Source of the DNA: Promerops cafer
Lineage: Eukaryota > Chordata > Aves > Passeriformes > Nectariniidae
Direction of reading: 5' to 3'
Length of the DNA stretch: 64,000 nucleotides
Assembly: GCA_013398275.1 (NCBI GenBank)
Contig: VZSE01005940.1
Span: 20,314-84,313 of the forward strand
A model generated the notes under the pieces. The model made no database searches and had not been told where the DNA came from. It saw only the letters and a list, made by a program, of their open reading frames with translations. A program made the translations under genes and the position numbers. Positions 35,201 through 50,200 of this stretch are shown in pieces. Position 1 is the stretch's first letter. The number at the start of each line of letters is the position of its first letter.

Positions 35201-38200
35201 GACAGATTGCACAAAGAATTGTTGCAGGAAAAAAATATTGAAGTTTGTTTTTAGCCCTTTGGAGAGCTAGCAACACATTCCTTACATTTGGAAAACTGCT
35301 AGCAACCTACTTGAATAAAAAGGGAAGATGAGAAGTACCCCCAAATAACAGCCACTGTGAATGCCATCACACACCATGTTTAAGAAGTAAGGAAAACAGC
35401 CCACCTCCAAAAACTTTGGATAACACTTGTGTAACATCAAACTTTCAGAGCTGCATTACTGATGAACAAAGCAAATATCCTGCTGCATGGAAGAACAACT
35501 AGCTCCAAAACCTAAGAGATGACTGTTACAAGTTTATCACATTACTTCTTACTAGTTTAACAGCCAGGTTATACCTCCTTTCCTCCTCATTCCTAGATAT
35601 GAGAAATAACTCTTAGAGACAAGATGAAACAGAGTAGACTGCTTTCTACCAGCAGAGGTACACTTACTTTTCCAGCTCCTCCTGTGAGTGTGCAAAGGTG
35701 CAGCTGGCCCCCCGGGGACATCCTCCTCTCTGCTTCATGTCTCGGCACATGTATGTCTTGTACTTGCTGTGCTGAGGGGGCTGACAAGGTTAAAGAAACC
35801 AGGTGAGATACCTGACCATGAAAGTGCACTTAACCAAGCTGAATGTATCATCTTATCAAAGGCCTGATGTTTGACTGTTGGTTAATTCCTCAAATTTAAG
35901 TGTTTCTGGAACACCTGATATGAAATAAATGACTGAAGTACTTGCATTTGGTTCTTCAATCAACAGATTCAGGAGTACGTGTTTTGACAACTAAGTCACT
36001 CTCAGTTTTCTACAACATTTTTATTCAAACTCCTTACTGGAGAGCTTGACTGGAACACAGCTGTACATTTTAGGACACAGTTAAGTGGACAAAACTGATA
36101 CAGGATGAAAAAATTACCAATAATCAGATATACCCTATCAATAGTTCCCACTAAGGGGAAAAAAGTCTATAAAAGTCAACACGCTTTCTGAGAAGCCAAA
36201 AGGTGTATATCTGTAAGAAGTCACTTGCAGACTGCTGGGGCTCTTTTGTGGGTTTTTATTTGGTTGGTTTTGCTTTTGTTTCCAGTTTTTGGGGGGGGTA
36301 GGGGGTTATTTGTTTGTTATTTTTGTTTGGTTTGTTTTGGGGGAGTTTTTTGCCATCTGCTGTAGTGAGAAGATCCAGGCAGAGTGAACATAAGCCACAC
36401 AGCCTTTTACTGGCCACTGCTGTCAGGTAGAGCAACTTTACCCAGAGCTCAGTAGACATCCCCTTCCTACTCAGGAGGCTCCAGGCTCCCTTCCAAGCAG
36501 CACAGCATGTACCACAGGCTCTCCACAACAAAAACTCTTGCTCTTTTCCCCTCCCAGATTCCCACTTATGCATTTCTGCTGTTTTTCCTTTTGCTGGTGA
36601 CAGTGCTCATTATCCATCCCAAGTAAAGCAAAAAGGTGAAACAGCAGAAATAATTCGCTTTAATTTTGCCTTTTTTTTTTTGGCAGAGATAATATTTTTA
36701 CTAATTGAGCTCCCCAAACCAGCTCTCCAAGAGGATGAATGCCAAAGCGATGGAGGAGTAGGACTGAGACAGGCAGCTCTGTATTTCAGCAGCATTTATA
36801 TCAACTGAACTACACAATAAAATGGCATCAAAGGAATGTGTGATAAGGTAACTATGAGAGAAGCTAATATACAATTACATTGTCATTGCTGAAACAAAAA
36901 AATTTGTTTCAGGAACTTGGATTGCACCTTCATATGAACTGTTCTTAAATCTTCAAGCTTGACAGACCATTAAGCACAGGTATAAGGATGATTTCATTAA
37001 CAGACAGCCAGCTGGCTGAAAAATGTCACATTAAAACAAAACCAAGAGAATTCCCACAAACACAGCAGCACCCAGTGTCTCTTCCCCACCCTCCACTCAG
37101 GAAGGTTGTCATTCATTTCCCTAAGCCTGCAGCTGGATCAGACTGTTCTGCTTCCATCCTAGTGAGCTGTGAAAATCAATTCAACAGGTTTTGGAGGTAA
37201 ATACACATTGTTTCGCATTTTTTCCTTTCTTGTTTCTTTTTTGATAAATATGACTCGCAGTAATGTTTTCAACTAGCTCCTTGTCAAACCAAATCTTTCC
37301 AGATGACATTAGTAAATGTCTACTATAGGATACAGCCAATAAAATTTAGGGGTAGATATTTCCCAAATGATTTAGCTTTTACCTGTTGTTGATCTGCTCC
37401 TTTTTTGCTGTGATTCTGGATATAATCAACTAAGCCATGAACTACAGTCCTCACAGCAACTAGCCCATTTTCCAGTTGTTCCCATGTTGGAGGTGGAGCA
37501 TCTGTTGCATGGACAGCAAACAACAAATATGAAAAGAAAAATCAGAAGGACTTTCCAAAACCAGGTACAAAACCCCACATCAGTATCACAAAACTTGATT
37601 GGCCAAGTTTACAAAAAACATTTCATCAGTAGATAAAAAGCATTCAGCATCTTAATTCTGGGACATTTAGCTCTTACAGAATAGAGGTATCTATAAACTT
37701 AAGACTGAACTGCACAAAATACCAAATGAGCCAGTAAGACTATTATTAGCATATAGAATTATTTCCTTTTACAAGAACTTTTACATCTCACAAGAACTCC
37801 AGAATAAAGGCACTGTACAAACTCTTCTCATTAAGAAAAACATCAGGTTCAAAATCCCTCTTTGCATTCAGACTCCTGGAGGTAAAATGATTCCATAGGA
37901 CTACAGTCATCACTGGCCTGATTACATAGGCACAGAGGTGGAACAGCAACAGAAATTAATGCCTCTTGTGGAAAAAACATCACAAGGCAAATCTATGAAT
38001 CAGACCACTATCTAAAACACTGTGAATAAATTGTACAGTCTCAATTCTATAGAAGCACCTTTTCTTTTTAGCCAATTTACTTTTCCAAGTTTTTGAATCT
38101 GTTCCAGCAGCTGACACTCCCACTGTGTGCCTGCACACTCTGCTGCAAAGCACAGTGCCTCAAAGAGCCTTTCAAGATCTTTAGCAGAATTAATTACATT

Positions 38201-41200
38201 ATATTCCACTCACAGGGACTAAATTCTTCCAGAAGTACTTCAATGTGCTTCCCTGATGTTCTTTAGGCAACTCAACAGTACAGAAAAAACCACGAAGACC
38301 AGACTTGACTCTCAAAATCAAGGGAGGCTATTAGCGATGCCACTAATCGGAGACATCCATATCAGTTTTTTGCAAACAAATTTGCAGTACACAGGTTTGT
38401 CCCCAGCTTGTTTCAGTATGAAAGATTTGGGAAGAAAGCACTGAATCTCCTTTAACTGTGAAGTACAACTGGTCCTCATTGGAAAGGAAGTTTAACTTCT
38501 GTTTGTTTAAACAAATCCGTAGTATAATTTTTCATCTCCTGAAGTTGTAGTTTATATCTTTTTACTATTTTGATATATACTATTGATTTTACAGATTTTA
38601 GCAGGTATAAAATAAAACTTCAGGCACAGGACTTTGTTCTGTCCCTTCCCTTCCCCCTCAGGTGGTCCATCCTTACAGCACTGCTGACTTTTTCAACAAT
38701 TTCTATCTTTCCTCTGTCAACAGCTTAGGTTTTATTTCCCAGTAAATTCTTTCCAACTATCTTCTATTTCCCAGACTCTTTCCTAGTTTTGCAGAATTAC
38801 ATATGAACAAGAAAAATACTAAATTCTGTAGGGTAACAAACCATTCTTGTCTAGACTGACTTTTGCCCAGCTTCTCTCTATTCAATTTATCAAAATTCTG
38901 CTTTGGAATACAGAACACTTTAGCTGATGAGTAAGAAGGACATTTCCTTACACTTGATGATCAGCTCTCAATCCTTGAACAGTGTTAAGCTCATCTTGCT
39001 AAACTTAAAGGTTTTCATAAAAACATCCAGATTTACCTGGACTGGGATCAATATTTGCTAGGAGCTCTAGGTGTGGTCTAAGACGATTCAAGTTAGCTGG
39101 ATCTCCAGTCCTCTGAAGAGCAATAGTTAATTCCTGAACACTCTGTGCAAACGAGGCTGGGGTCTGCAACTTAAAAAAATTATCATAATTAACTTTCTAC
39201 AGGCATAGCAATCCTCACGGTTGCTGAAGGCTGCTCCACAGGCTCACAAGAACTGTCTCCCAAAACTGAAGATAAACATCTTTCACAGGAGCCCATTCCA
39301 GTAAACCCTTTCTATTAAGAATGCACAGTTCTTTGACATTGCATTAAATTACACTTCTAAATAGCCAAAATAAAGGCTGGTATTATTTCTAGCAATAAAA
39401 CCCATTTCTTTTGTGTTGTGCTGCCACCCAAGAAAAAAAATGGGCCATATTGGAAACCACATAATTAAGATTCCTGGACAGTCTAATATCTCCAATCCCC
39501 AAACCAACAGGCTTGTACCCTGCTTTAAACTGAGTACAGGAAGCAGAAAATAAGGAACAAGATGGCTGAAGGAAAAGATAGCTAGCAACGTTCCATTTCC
39601 TAACATCATACAATTCCAGTATTTAAAACTGTTAATTCTACCTAGATCCTTCAGGAGATACTTGGCAAGACACTTCAAAAGGCGGGCAAAGGCATAAATA
39701 CACAGCAGAAGCTATCTTGAAGCTAATCCTCTTGCACAGCAGCCAAAGCAGTTGTAAAAAGCTTTCATAACCATTCAACAAGGTTCAATTCTTCCCACTT
39801 AATTTAGGCACTTACAAAAGTGTCCCCTAATCCAGAAGCCCATTTATCCTCTGTTGTTTCTGAACACAGAGAGATCCGGGCATTTCCAGAGTTTAGGTAT
39901 TTAATTTATGAAATGTACTTTCACCTCTGTCTTACTTCAGACACAGACATGTGGACTCTTTTTTTCCAACTTATGCACTAACTTCCTGCCCGGAAATATG
40001 GACCATTAGCCTCTGTCACTACATTGGCACTTATCAGCTGTTCATAAAGCTCACCCCACAATTATTTAGCTACACTTTGTGGGTTTCCATCTGCAGGAAG
40101 AAGTAAAGTAGCAAAAATGTCAGGATGGCAGAGGAAGAAAGATTCATTAGGTTGCAAATATTTATTCTAATTATTTAGGATATAATGGGTTTTGAAATAA
40201 CAGGACAAATGATTAATGGGCAAGTCCACATGGGCACAGTTTTTAAGTTCCATGTTACAAACATTTAAATCTACTACAGTTGCAAACAAGATGGAGTGGG
40301 CTGATTTTAGGTGGCTTTACCTTGTCAATGATACTCTGCATGTGGGATTTGTGAGACTGGTCTCCATACAGCAGCGAGGACCACTGGTCTGGTGCAATGC
40401 GCAAACCCGCTTCCATCGCTATTTGAACTATCTGGGAATCATGCTCCCTTCTCAGAGCTTCGTAAGTCCGGAATTCCTCCTTCAGCTGCATCAGGGAGGA
40501 ATCCTCATCTCGCTTGGTCACCTAGTAAGGAGAAATGAGCCAAATACAATTAAGCAGGATAAGCCCGAGATTACGTGAAGTCCGAGGCAAGTGACGTCTT
40601 CAGTCAGCAACTAAGCTCTTCTCCCAAACTAAAATCAGCTATGACACCACTTAGTGAACATCAGTTCCTACTAAAGTAACACACACTTCTTCATAGAGTG
40701 GAACCACTACAAAATGGATACAAAACACTGTTTACTTGGACTCTGACTCACATATTCATCTAAGTGTCACACTTCCTAAATGACTTTACAGGATCCACAC
40801 CTTCAATCAAGATATTTTGTTTGCATTGCAGAATTTTGTTTGAGAGTACAATTAGCAAAATGAAAGAGTTTTTCTACTCATTTAGCAAGAGTAAATGACA
40901 TCTAAGTTGAGCATCTAGTAATAGATATTAAATACTGTAAAGTATATTAAGCAGTTTTTCTTCATACAGCTGACACCCAAAAGTCTCCTATTTCTTGGAT
41001 TCACACTACACCACAACTGAATTAACAGAATTAGGGATTTTTTGGCTTTAAGCCACTTCTAAGAAGGCAAGTATGCTGCCTTACATCCAGGTTTTGTAAC
41101 GGTGCCTCTATGAAACTGGACAGAGGCAAAACCTAACTTTACAGCTTCAAGATGCTGTTTCAGCCTACACTGCCATCACAGCTGAATGACAAAGAACTCT

Positions 41201-44200
41201 CTAAATTCATGTGGGACTTAATGAGCAATACTTCCTCTAACCACACATATTTTTAGGCACATTTAATGTTACAGGACAATGAAAATTGAAAGTGAAAACC
41301 CATGGTTTTCATAGCATTACGACACCTGCGGGCAGAATGTCCTTCATACCTTGAAGCACGAGGCTCTGTAAAGGAGCTGGACAACGTGCCCAATGCTAGT
41401 TTTGGAAGCCTGAGGGAATCGCGGCTCCAGTCTCTGCACCACAAAGAGAACCAAGACCTTTCGTGACAGAGCAGATCCATCTTCCAAAGCCAGCAGAACC
41501 AGCTTTAAAGCCTCCTCTTGCATTGCTGAGTCAGGGGAAATGCAAAAAGAGACAAAGGATGAGAGAAGCCCAAGTAAAATTTTTGCAGTTTCTTGTTCAC
41601 CTACAATTGAGACAACAGCTAAAAACTCCTACCAACATACATGCAAACCCAGAGAGAAAAAAAGGAATTGAGCAAGAAGGGAGGGCAAAGAGAGAAGGAA
41701 CCCTTCCAGATTTCCAAACTGGGATTTGGGAAAACATGACTTTTTACTTTTAATGTTATCATCATCATTATGATTTATTACTATATACTATATTAATATT
41801 ATTATTACTACTACTACCACTACAACATCTATTTTGGATATCATCTGATAAAAAGATTCCTGTCTGTACATCTCTTAATCATTAATATGAGTTTTCAAAG
41901 TGTATTGCCTATATCCCACACTTATCCCAGAAGAAAAAGCTAACAGGCTAAGGAAGAGCAAGGTTAATTTCCATGCAAGTAAAAAAATAAGAGTGCCCAC
42001 ACCAATCAACCAGGCTGCAGCATCGCTATTTTGCTATGTAACCAACCTCTCTCTTCCCTGAAGTGGTATGAAAGTTAGTATCTCAAAATTAGTCTTCATC
42101 TGTTTCAGCCAGGAAAAGCTTCACTATTTTTTCTTTAAGAAATTTGCTTTATATTTCAAGACCCAACAAGTGAAGTCTCTATTTTCAATAATGAGACTTC
42201 AATTTTTAAAGGAACATTGATTTCTTTCTAGTATTTTAAGCAAAGGAATGTAATTTATAAATACACAACTTCTTAAAAATGTGTATATGTAACTGTAACA
42301 AATCTAACTCCACAATTGTTTCGTTTGTTTGTTGCGCTGGAGAAGGAAAAGAAGCCATGCCAGTCACTTCCAGTAATCTTATTTTTTCTAGAAAGATCTT
42401 GAAGGAATAGCAACTGGTCACTTATCTTATGACAAGAACAGAAGGACACCCGTTCTGAATTTTACAAAAGACTTGAAAAAGCATTAAAAATACAAGAAAA
42501 CCCAACAGCAGCAGCCCAGCAGACACATAATTAATTCTGAAGACTACTATTAAGAAATTGGGCTGTTGCTTAATAAAATCACTTGGGCAATTGGACAGTC
42601 ATTTATCAACAGCTCAATTCCAAATTGCTTCCAGTACAGCAGTGATACTGCAATGTCACCTACCTGGCCCAAGGAACTGGCACCCTCTGGCTCTCACTGC
42701 AGCCCAGAGGTTGGAGGAGAGCTGCTGAGGGTTTTGATGCTGGAGAATGAGCTCTGTGACTGTCCTTTCACCCAGCGACCGTGCTGCACGCATGGCTCTG
42801 ATCCGCCCTTCCTCCTCCACCAGCTGGCAATGGACTAATGTCACAAGTTTCCTCTGCATGGGACGACTCAGCACACTCTGAGTAGTACTGTTAAGACCCA
42901 CACCTTCAAAACAAAATGAAACAAGATAATAAGCTACCTCATAGTCCTCTTCTTGTGCCAGTCTTCAGTGACTGTACCGGACAAGTGCAAACCTAGCTCT
43001 CCTGGGGTCCATTTTGTCAAAGGGACTACTAGTCAAGGCACATCAGAAGTCCATTTCACTTGTTTCACTTGGCAATAAAAGCAGTTTTCTGGTAGTCAGC
43101 TTCCCCACAGGCTTAATCTTGTCATTTACTGATCTGGCTTTTTAAGAAGATGGAACCTCTAATGACTCCTTTCCCCATGTTGGTAGTTTGTCCCACACAC
43201 TCCCATACAGATTCCCAGTTCATCCCTTATTCATGGACTTTAGGGATCACTTGGACATTTGTTTGTTTTCACAACATGTTTAGTTTCTTGCCTACATACA
43301 TTCACTGTTTTGCTTTAGAGCTTCCATGAACTGAACTGTTTGGGTGATGTTTAATTATGTGCCAGAACTCTGAATCACGAACATGCCGAGAGCCACCTAA
43401 TTCAGGCTAAAGGAACAAGTGACTCACTAGACATACAGCTGCCATGCTGAGCTGGCTCTACAGCCAGAGCTTGCTCACTGGGTCACCAACTCCCAGTGAT
43501 ACTGCTGTCACACTGCACTGGTCGCAAACGACTCAGACAGCTTCTCAAAAAAAATCATTTTTGATAACCAAATGCCCATGATGCTCAACTCCACTTCTTG
43601 GGCTGACAGACTGTCCAAATCCAGCACATGTAATATACATAAAATCCATACCCTTCAACACAGTGCAGTTTTGCTGACTTAGAATTACCCAGATTGACCC
43701 AGCTCTTGTATGTGACCCTGTATAAACTAAGTATTACTTATAATTTTCCTTATCTATCTTATATGTAGTAACTTCTCATATCAGTTTATTCATCCTCTAC
43801 AGAACAACTACATCACTATAGTTACCACAAAGCAGAGTGAACAAAAAAGGCAAAATTATCTAATTTTACTTACTCTGCAAACATCAAATCTAAGTTTGTT
43901 TCAACTCACTACGGCATGGTCAAAAACCTCAGCCTTTTCTTTGAATTATTTTTGACACCTTTCAATTCTACATCCCCCTCCATGAAAACATAACCTTAAT
44001 GTTTAAGAGATCTGTTTCAATTTGTTTCTAAACTAGATTTATATCCATTTTTCAAACGTACTAACTAAGAATTTGGATAGTTTGTTTTGCATCTAATTTG
44101 GTTTTTTTTGGTTTCACTTTCCAAGCAAGCAATACAGGAACTACCTCTTGCACTGCTGAGTGGTTTGAGGTACAATGCCAATTCTTCCACACATTTCTTG

Positions 44201-47200
44201 CCCTCCTCATAATGCTTGGTGTCTTCAGCTCCACTGCATAAAGTAATCGGCTGCTGCTCAGGAACCTGAAGAGAGATGACATGTACATCCACTATGAATA
44301 TGCATAAATAAGTGGCAACCATGCTTATAAACACTTATTACTACACTGCATTTCCTGTTTTGTTCTCCTCCTGTGATTTTTCTATACTACTTAGCATTTT
44401 TTCAGCTTATTTACTGAATAAAAATAGCATAAGAAATCCCAGTGAAAATGAAAATAAAAAGACAGAATTTATGTTTAACAGACTTCTTTTATTTAGTGGC
44501 TGAAAGGAGCTAGAAGCAGAAGGCTTAACATGGCACTTCCTATATAAAACTTTGGCTAAAATAGAACACAGTGAAACATCCTCAAAGCTGACTGGCCAAA
44601 AACTCGGGGAAGAAAAAAAATGAGGAGAACCCTGGTCTGCCAGTAAGTACAAATTTGTATCTATGGCCTCACAGCTCTAAAATCATCCAGGGATAAGAGA
44701 CTGCAGCTACTTAAGATTAGTGGAAGAAAGACTTAGCAGCAAATACACTAAGACACCCTTGGAACATATTCTGACTAGCAGCATGGCCAAGTTATCCTAT
44801 GTAATGCATATGAACACATCCTGTGAGTATTTATCTGATGATAGAGGCCAATTACATTCTTGGCGTTTTGTGCTGGTTTTTTGTCAGGTGACATTTATTT
44901 CTTCTTCCAGACATTCACCAGAAATCAGTATTTTTCCAAGGGATTTGCACGACCCCTCTTCCCCCCTCAAGTTATAATTTTGCATCTACTTTCCTCTTGG
45001 TAAATCCTTAAAGCTTTCATCAAATTTGAGGGTGCAGTATCACACTGTACTAACACTTCTCAACATCACCGTTCAGCAGTCAACCCCAATATGACAGTAC
45101 AGAGAACTGGAATTCCTCAGAAGACTGAACCCAAGCACTTTTTGTATTTGCTGTCAAAGTGCAAATAGATCTCAGACTTCTATTTCCAAGTCAATCCCTA
45201 TACCAGTGGCAATAACAGCATGCTAATCCCACATAGCTGCTTACAGGGACCAACCCAGGCCTTCAACCTAAAAGCAAAAGCCTTTAATGCTTCAGTTAAA
45301 TACAGATACAAACCTGCTTACCTTCATGTGTAACCCAGCCATGGCAAGAGCAGCATTATGATGGCAGCACCAAATAAAAGCAGTAAATATATATAAAATA
45401 TATATACACACATGTATATGATTGCCATCACCAGTGTGAACAGCCTTCCTATCAATTTTAATAGAAAGCAATCCTTCAGCCATATGATCACACTTCTCCT
45501 TAGACAACAGCCTCACCAGGCTAAGTTTCTCATTTGACACACAGAGCAAAATAAAAAGCTGCTATCTTGCTTTTCCAGCAGGTAACAAAGAAAAGTCTCA
45601 AAATGTAACATATCAGCTGCAATTAACATAGTATCATCCCAACAGTAACATAAACAAGATAGAGGCTGTGTCTGATCTAGGCTTTCATTCCTACTAAAGA
45701 GAAAAACCCAAGTTCAATCACACCGAGACAAGGTTAGCCTGAATACTTATCACTGATGGAAGTTAACTTGTGATGTTCTGTGGGGTTTTGGTTTTAATTT
45801 TGGGCCAGCATTTGTTTGGGGTATTTTGGTTTTTGGGTTTGAGGAGTTTTTGTGTCTGTAAGCAAGAACACTTCCAGCAAAAGGAGATTTTGCAACTCTG
45901 TATGTTAGAGTGATCAGCTGTAAACTGTCACAACAGCCTTATCTTGAGTGGTTTCTTGGGATTTGGGAAACAATTATTAACTCCTGCAATATTGGCCTGC
46001 ACCTTAACAGAATATTCCACACCTCCTTCTCAAAGGCATTGCCATTTTAGCAGTCTGCCTCTGCCAGGGAAGTTACATAGCAGAACTGGCTTACTGAGCA
46101 AATGACACATCTCAGGCGTCTGAGTCCAGACCCTGCACCATCTCTGCCCTGTTTACTGCAGTCTCACATTTTGTACCAGTTCCTCCGTGCTCCTGCAAGC
46201 ACTGCTCTAGCACCGCTGACAGCCCAAACCACAGCGACAGCGTCGCAGCCCCCGCACACAAAGGGGGCTCGGAGCAGCCGCGGCACAGGAAGCCGCGCTC
46301 AGCCCTGGATTTCGACCTGAATTGAAGCGGGTTTAGCACACATTCAAAGCAGCGGTTTGGAATGCCAGACACAGCACAACTCCACCAGTGAGACACAAGG
46401 ACTGTCTAGCAACTAACAGAAAACTTCCCCTTCCCCCACGGAAAAGCTGGCAGAGAAAAACCTCCAAGACCTAATCAAGCTATTCAAACACTATCTGCAT
46501 ATTGTTCCCATTCCTTCTCTTTCGAAGGGAAGCTTCAATGTAAAAATCTAAATGCTTTGTACAACTGTACTGTCTGCAAAATGAGTCCAAAAGAAATTAA
46601 ACTTTTATCTGAAGCTGGAGTAAGTGTAGTACTGAAGAGTAAAACAACATGGTTTTTTCTGCGGTTTTCAGGAGCATTCAGAAGAAGAGAATTTATTTCT
46701 CATGCACACACACTTCACTCATGCAGTGCCCCTCACAATAAAATTTACAAGTAATTTTCCTTTTGCTGGTTCTATTATATGCACTTCCAAGACTTATTTT
46801 AATATTTTAGGGTTAGAATGATTGTAAGAATAGCATCTACCAAGAGAAAAATCATAAAGACATAATTCGTAAAAGTGACAGGAAATGTGAATTTTGACTT
46901 TGGCCCCATCATGGACTTGCTGAGGGACAACTGAGAAATAATTCAACTTGAAAGCATTTTCACTTCCCCTTCCCAAAATATCCTTTTAATAGCATGCATG
47001 ACCCTATGGTCACTGCTGTTTACAATGCCTCAGGAGCCTCAGAATAGATGTCCCACAGAGTGAGCTCATTATTTTCAACCTCATTCCATATTCTGTTCTC
47101 TCAGACATGACACCCTTATGACAGTTTTCACTGCAAATATATTCACATCATGTAATCAACACCTCCCAAAGGCGATGAGAGCAAGACAGGAAAAATGATC

Positions 47201-50200
47201 TCAGATGTTTAATTGCTCTAAATCTGTGATGGTTTTGTATGTATCTGCTTTGGCAATGACTGCAAATATCCTGGCAGTGGAATGTTACCCATCAGCATGG
47301 CTTGTGGCTGTGGGAAGAGACAGGTTATGACAGCATAAGGAAGGGGACCGGAAAAAATTGCTAAAGCATCATCTCATACCAGGCAGTGATTTTGAATTGG
47401 TGATTTAAGTGTAATTTGATGAAGAAAGTCAGTTTGAGTTGTCAGTAATTACCATTAGACATCTAATTGCACAGAATGAGAACATGTTAAACAGACCAAA
47501 CCCCTTATTGTATGGTTTGAAAACTGTTTCTAGCAGTATTTCCCTCCCCATCCCTGCAAATTAATGATTTGCTTCTTGCCAAAAGAAACCAAACAAAACC
47601 CAAAGCCTACCATCTTTAGTTCTTCAAAAGTTTACATTAAAGACATATTAACTTTTTCGCAGATAATTCCTCTTTAGTGGCACTTCATTTTATCAAAAGT
47701 TAAAATAAAAAAATTATCAAACGTGCCTCTAATAGCTCTGCACTTGCAATCTTCCCCTTTTGAAAGGGCTGTAAGTTAAGATCATCCCAGTCTCTCATCA
47801 TGTACAATTCCAGTGTCTAGAATTGTATTTATCATGTCCAGCAGGAGACTATGCCAAAATTAAAGCACCACAGGCATTTCTGCCACTCTATGTCACCTGT
47901 TTGGAATGTGCATGCTGCTATTTCATGGGTTAAAAAAACATGAGGGAAGAGCTGAGATGACAGATCCATGATTAGGTACCTCAAAAACACTGGGTGAATG
48001 CTTACAATAGTTACACATAGTGAGTAATATGTGGGTGCTTGAATAGCTGAAATTCAAAACCTTATTCCCACAGAAACAAACTTAAATGATTCCTTTACTC
48101 AGGAAGTCTAAGAAGCAAGGTGTCTTATGAATGCCTTGCTGATTTGTGTCCAAGGCCATTGTGTCTCCCTTCCCTCACAGCTCCTGCTTAGGTACTCAGC
48201 TATGTCCAGCTTTCCCAGGAATAATAACTCTCATCTTCCCCTTATGATCCCTTTCCTCCTCTCATTTTATGTAGCAAAACTTATCTAGCCATGGTCTGAG
48301 CTACCTAACCAGAGAGGCTGTGGATATCCCATCCCTGCAAGTGTCTAAGGCCAGGCTTAGGGCTTGGAGCAGCCAGGTCTAGTAGAAGGTGTCCCTGCCC
48401 ACGGCACAGGGCTGGAATGAGCTGGCTCTTAAGGCCCCTCCCAGCTCAAGCCATTCTGTGATTCTACGACCACTGCCTTCCAGAACAGCCCCTATAACCA
48501 GTGTTGATGTGTACCATGCTACAGGGGAGTAGGTAGAGATCTGAATCTGCAACAGTTAATTTTCACACAAAGGGTGGCTATAACCTGGGCAATGGGTTTC
48601 ATTTCAGAAAGGGGTGGGGAGAGAGAAAACTAAGAGTCTAATTCAAGTAACAAACCAACTCTTTTCACTGTTAGAGTGACAAAATCTATCCAGAGAGAGA
48701 ATGCTACTGTCAGAGAAATACATTACTGCTTTCCTGGGTGACTGTGGGACAAATTCAGTATGTTTTCCCCAGAAGTACAGTCCTGCTTATTTCATTTGCT
48801 GTACTTGTGCAAAAGCCAAAGTGACTTGTCCTGGAATCCTGTCACTGCTGCCAGTCACAGCAGAATAGATTTGTTTCTTCGAACTGCCTGGTCTCCTCCT
48901 CCACCTCCAGCAAAAAAGCACTTAGCAAGTATAAATGTGTGAATTCCTCAGAAGTCACTCCAAAGGGAAAAGAACAAACTGTTCTTCCCCCTCACAAATA
49001 AAAGCTTTAGTTGGGCTTTACTGTATTTCCTTCCAAAATGAAACCTGTTTTTTTGGAATTTAGCATTTACAAATAAAATATTACAAGTCTCTGTGGACTC
49101 AGGTTAAGGTGTACAGAGGTTTGTTGGAGATTAAGGGACACTAATGACACATACATGCTCCTGAAACTAAAACCAGAAGCGGGGGAAAAAAAGGAATCGG
49201 TTTCAACTGAAGTTGACACTACTCATGCTTTGAAAGCTGGATTGCTGCTCACAGACCATTTTTGCTGAAATAGCAGAAGAGTGCACTCTCTTTGTGGGAC
49301 AGTTCAAAATCACTAGTTTCTCTGAAGTATCTTATTTTTTTAATTTGTCTTTAAGCAGCCTTTTTCTGTAACAAGACTTGAAAAAAATGGCCTTAGTCTA
49401 TTGGAAGATAGCAATTGTTGCCCTGTCCTTCACAGGAAAGTAGCTGTATTCATTTTCTAGTAGTCCAGTGTCTGGTAAACACTGCAACAGCTGCCAGGAC
49501 GGGAAAGGGAAGAGAAAGGAGAGCAACTTATACTGAACACTGATTTCATTCTCATGTTCATTTGAAATTAGGAGCTGGCAGGGAAGGTGGTTCAAACTTC
49601 TCTTAAAGGGGAAAGTTTGTCAGTAATAAATACCCAGCCAGGACCCACGGTTATTGTTACAGCTAACAGAATGCTGGGAGTAGCAAACAATCAGAAATGA
49701 GTGGCAAAGAACAGGAGTGGGAATAATGTATCTTTTGGTGGTATTTGCAGCTTTAAGGTCATGATGGAACTTCATGATGGTCATGATGACCATGCTCTAA
49801 GGTCATGATGTGAATCTTAATCCCACAAAATTTTCAGATAAAAAGAGAGCACAAAATGATGTCATTAGTGCAGAGTCAGAAGCGAAAGTTCAGAATGCTC
49901 TCAAGACAAACACTATACTATAACACCTTTCTGCATATCTAGCACATATGGGTAAGAAAACACTGGCTGGCTAACTAGTAAAAAAAGAAAAAAATTCTCA
50001 GTTACCTATACAAACCAGGGTGGGTTTCAACCTCATCCCAGAGAATCCTGTTTCTATAAAAATTTAAACTCTGGCAGAGGTCAAGTTGAAGCTATCACAC
50101 AGCTTCTCCTAAAGCTTAACAAATGCACATAAAACAACCAAAAAATGCAAGGGGAAGACATTTATCACAAATGTGGACATTCAGATGCAACTGGAAATAT

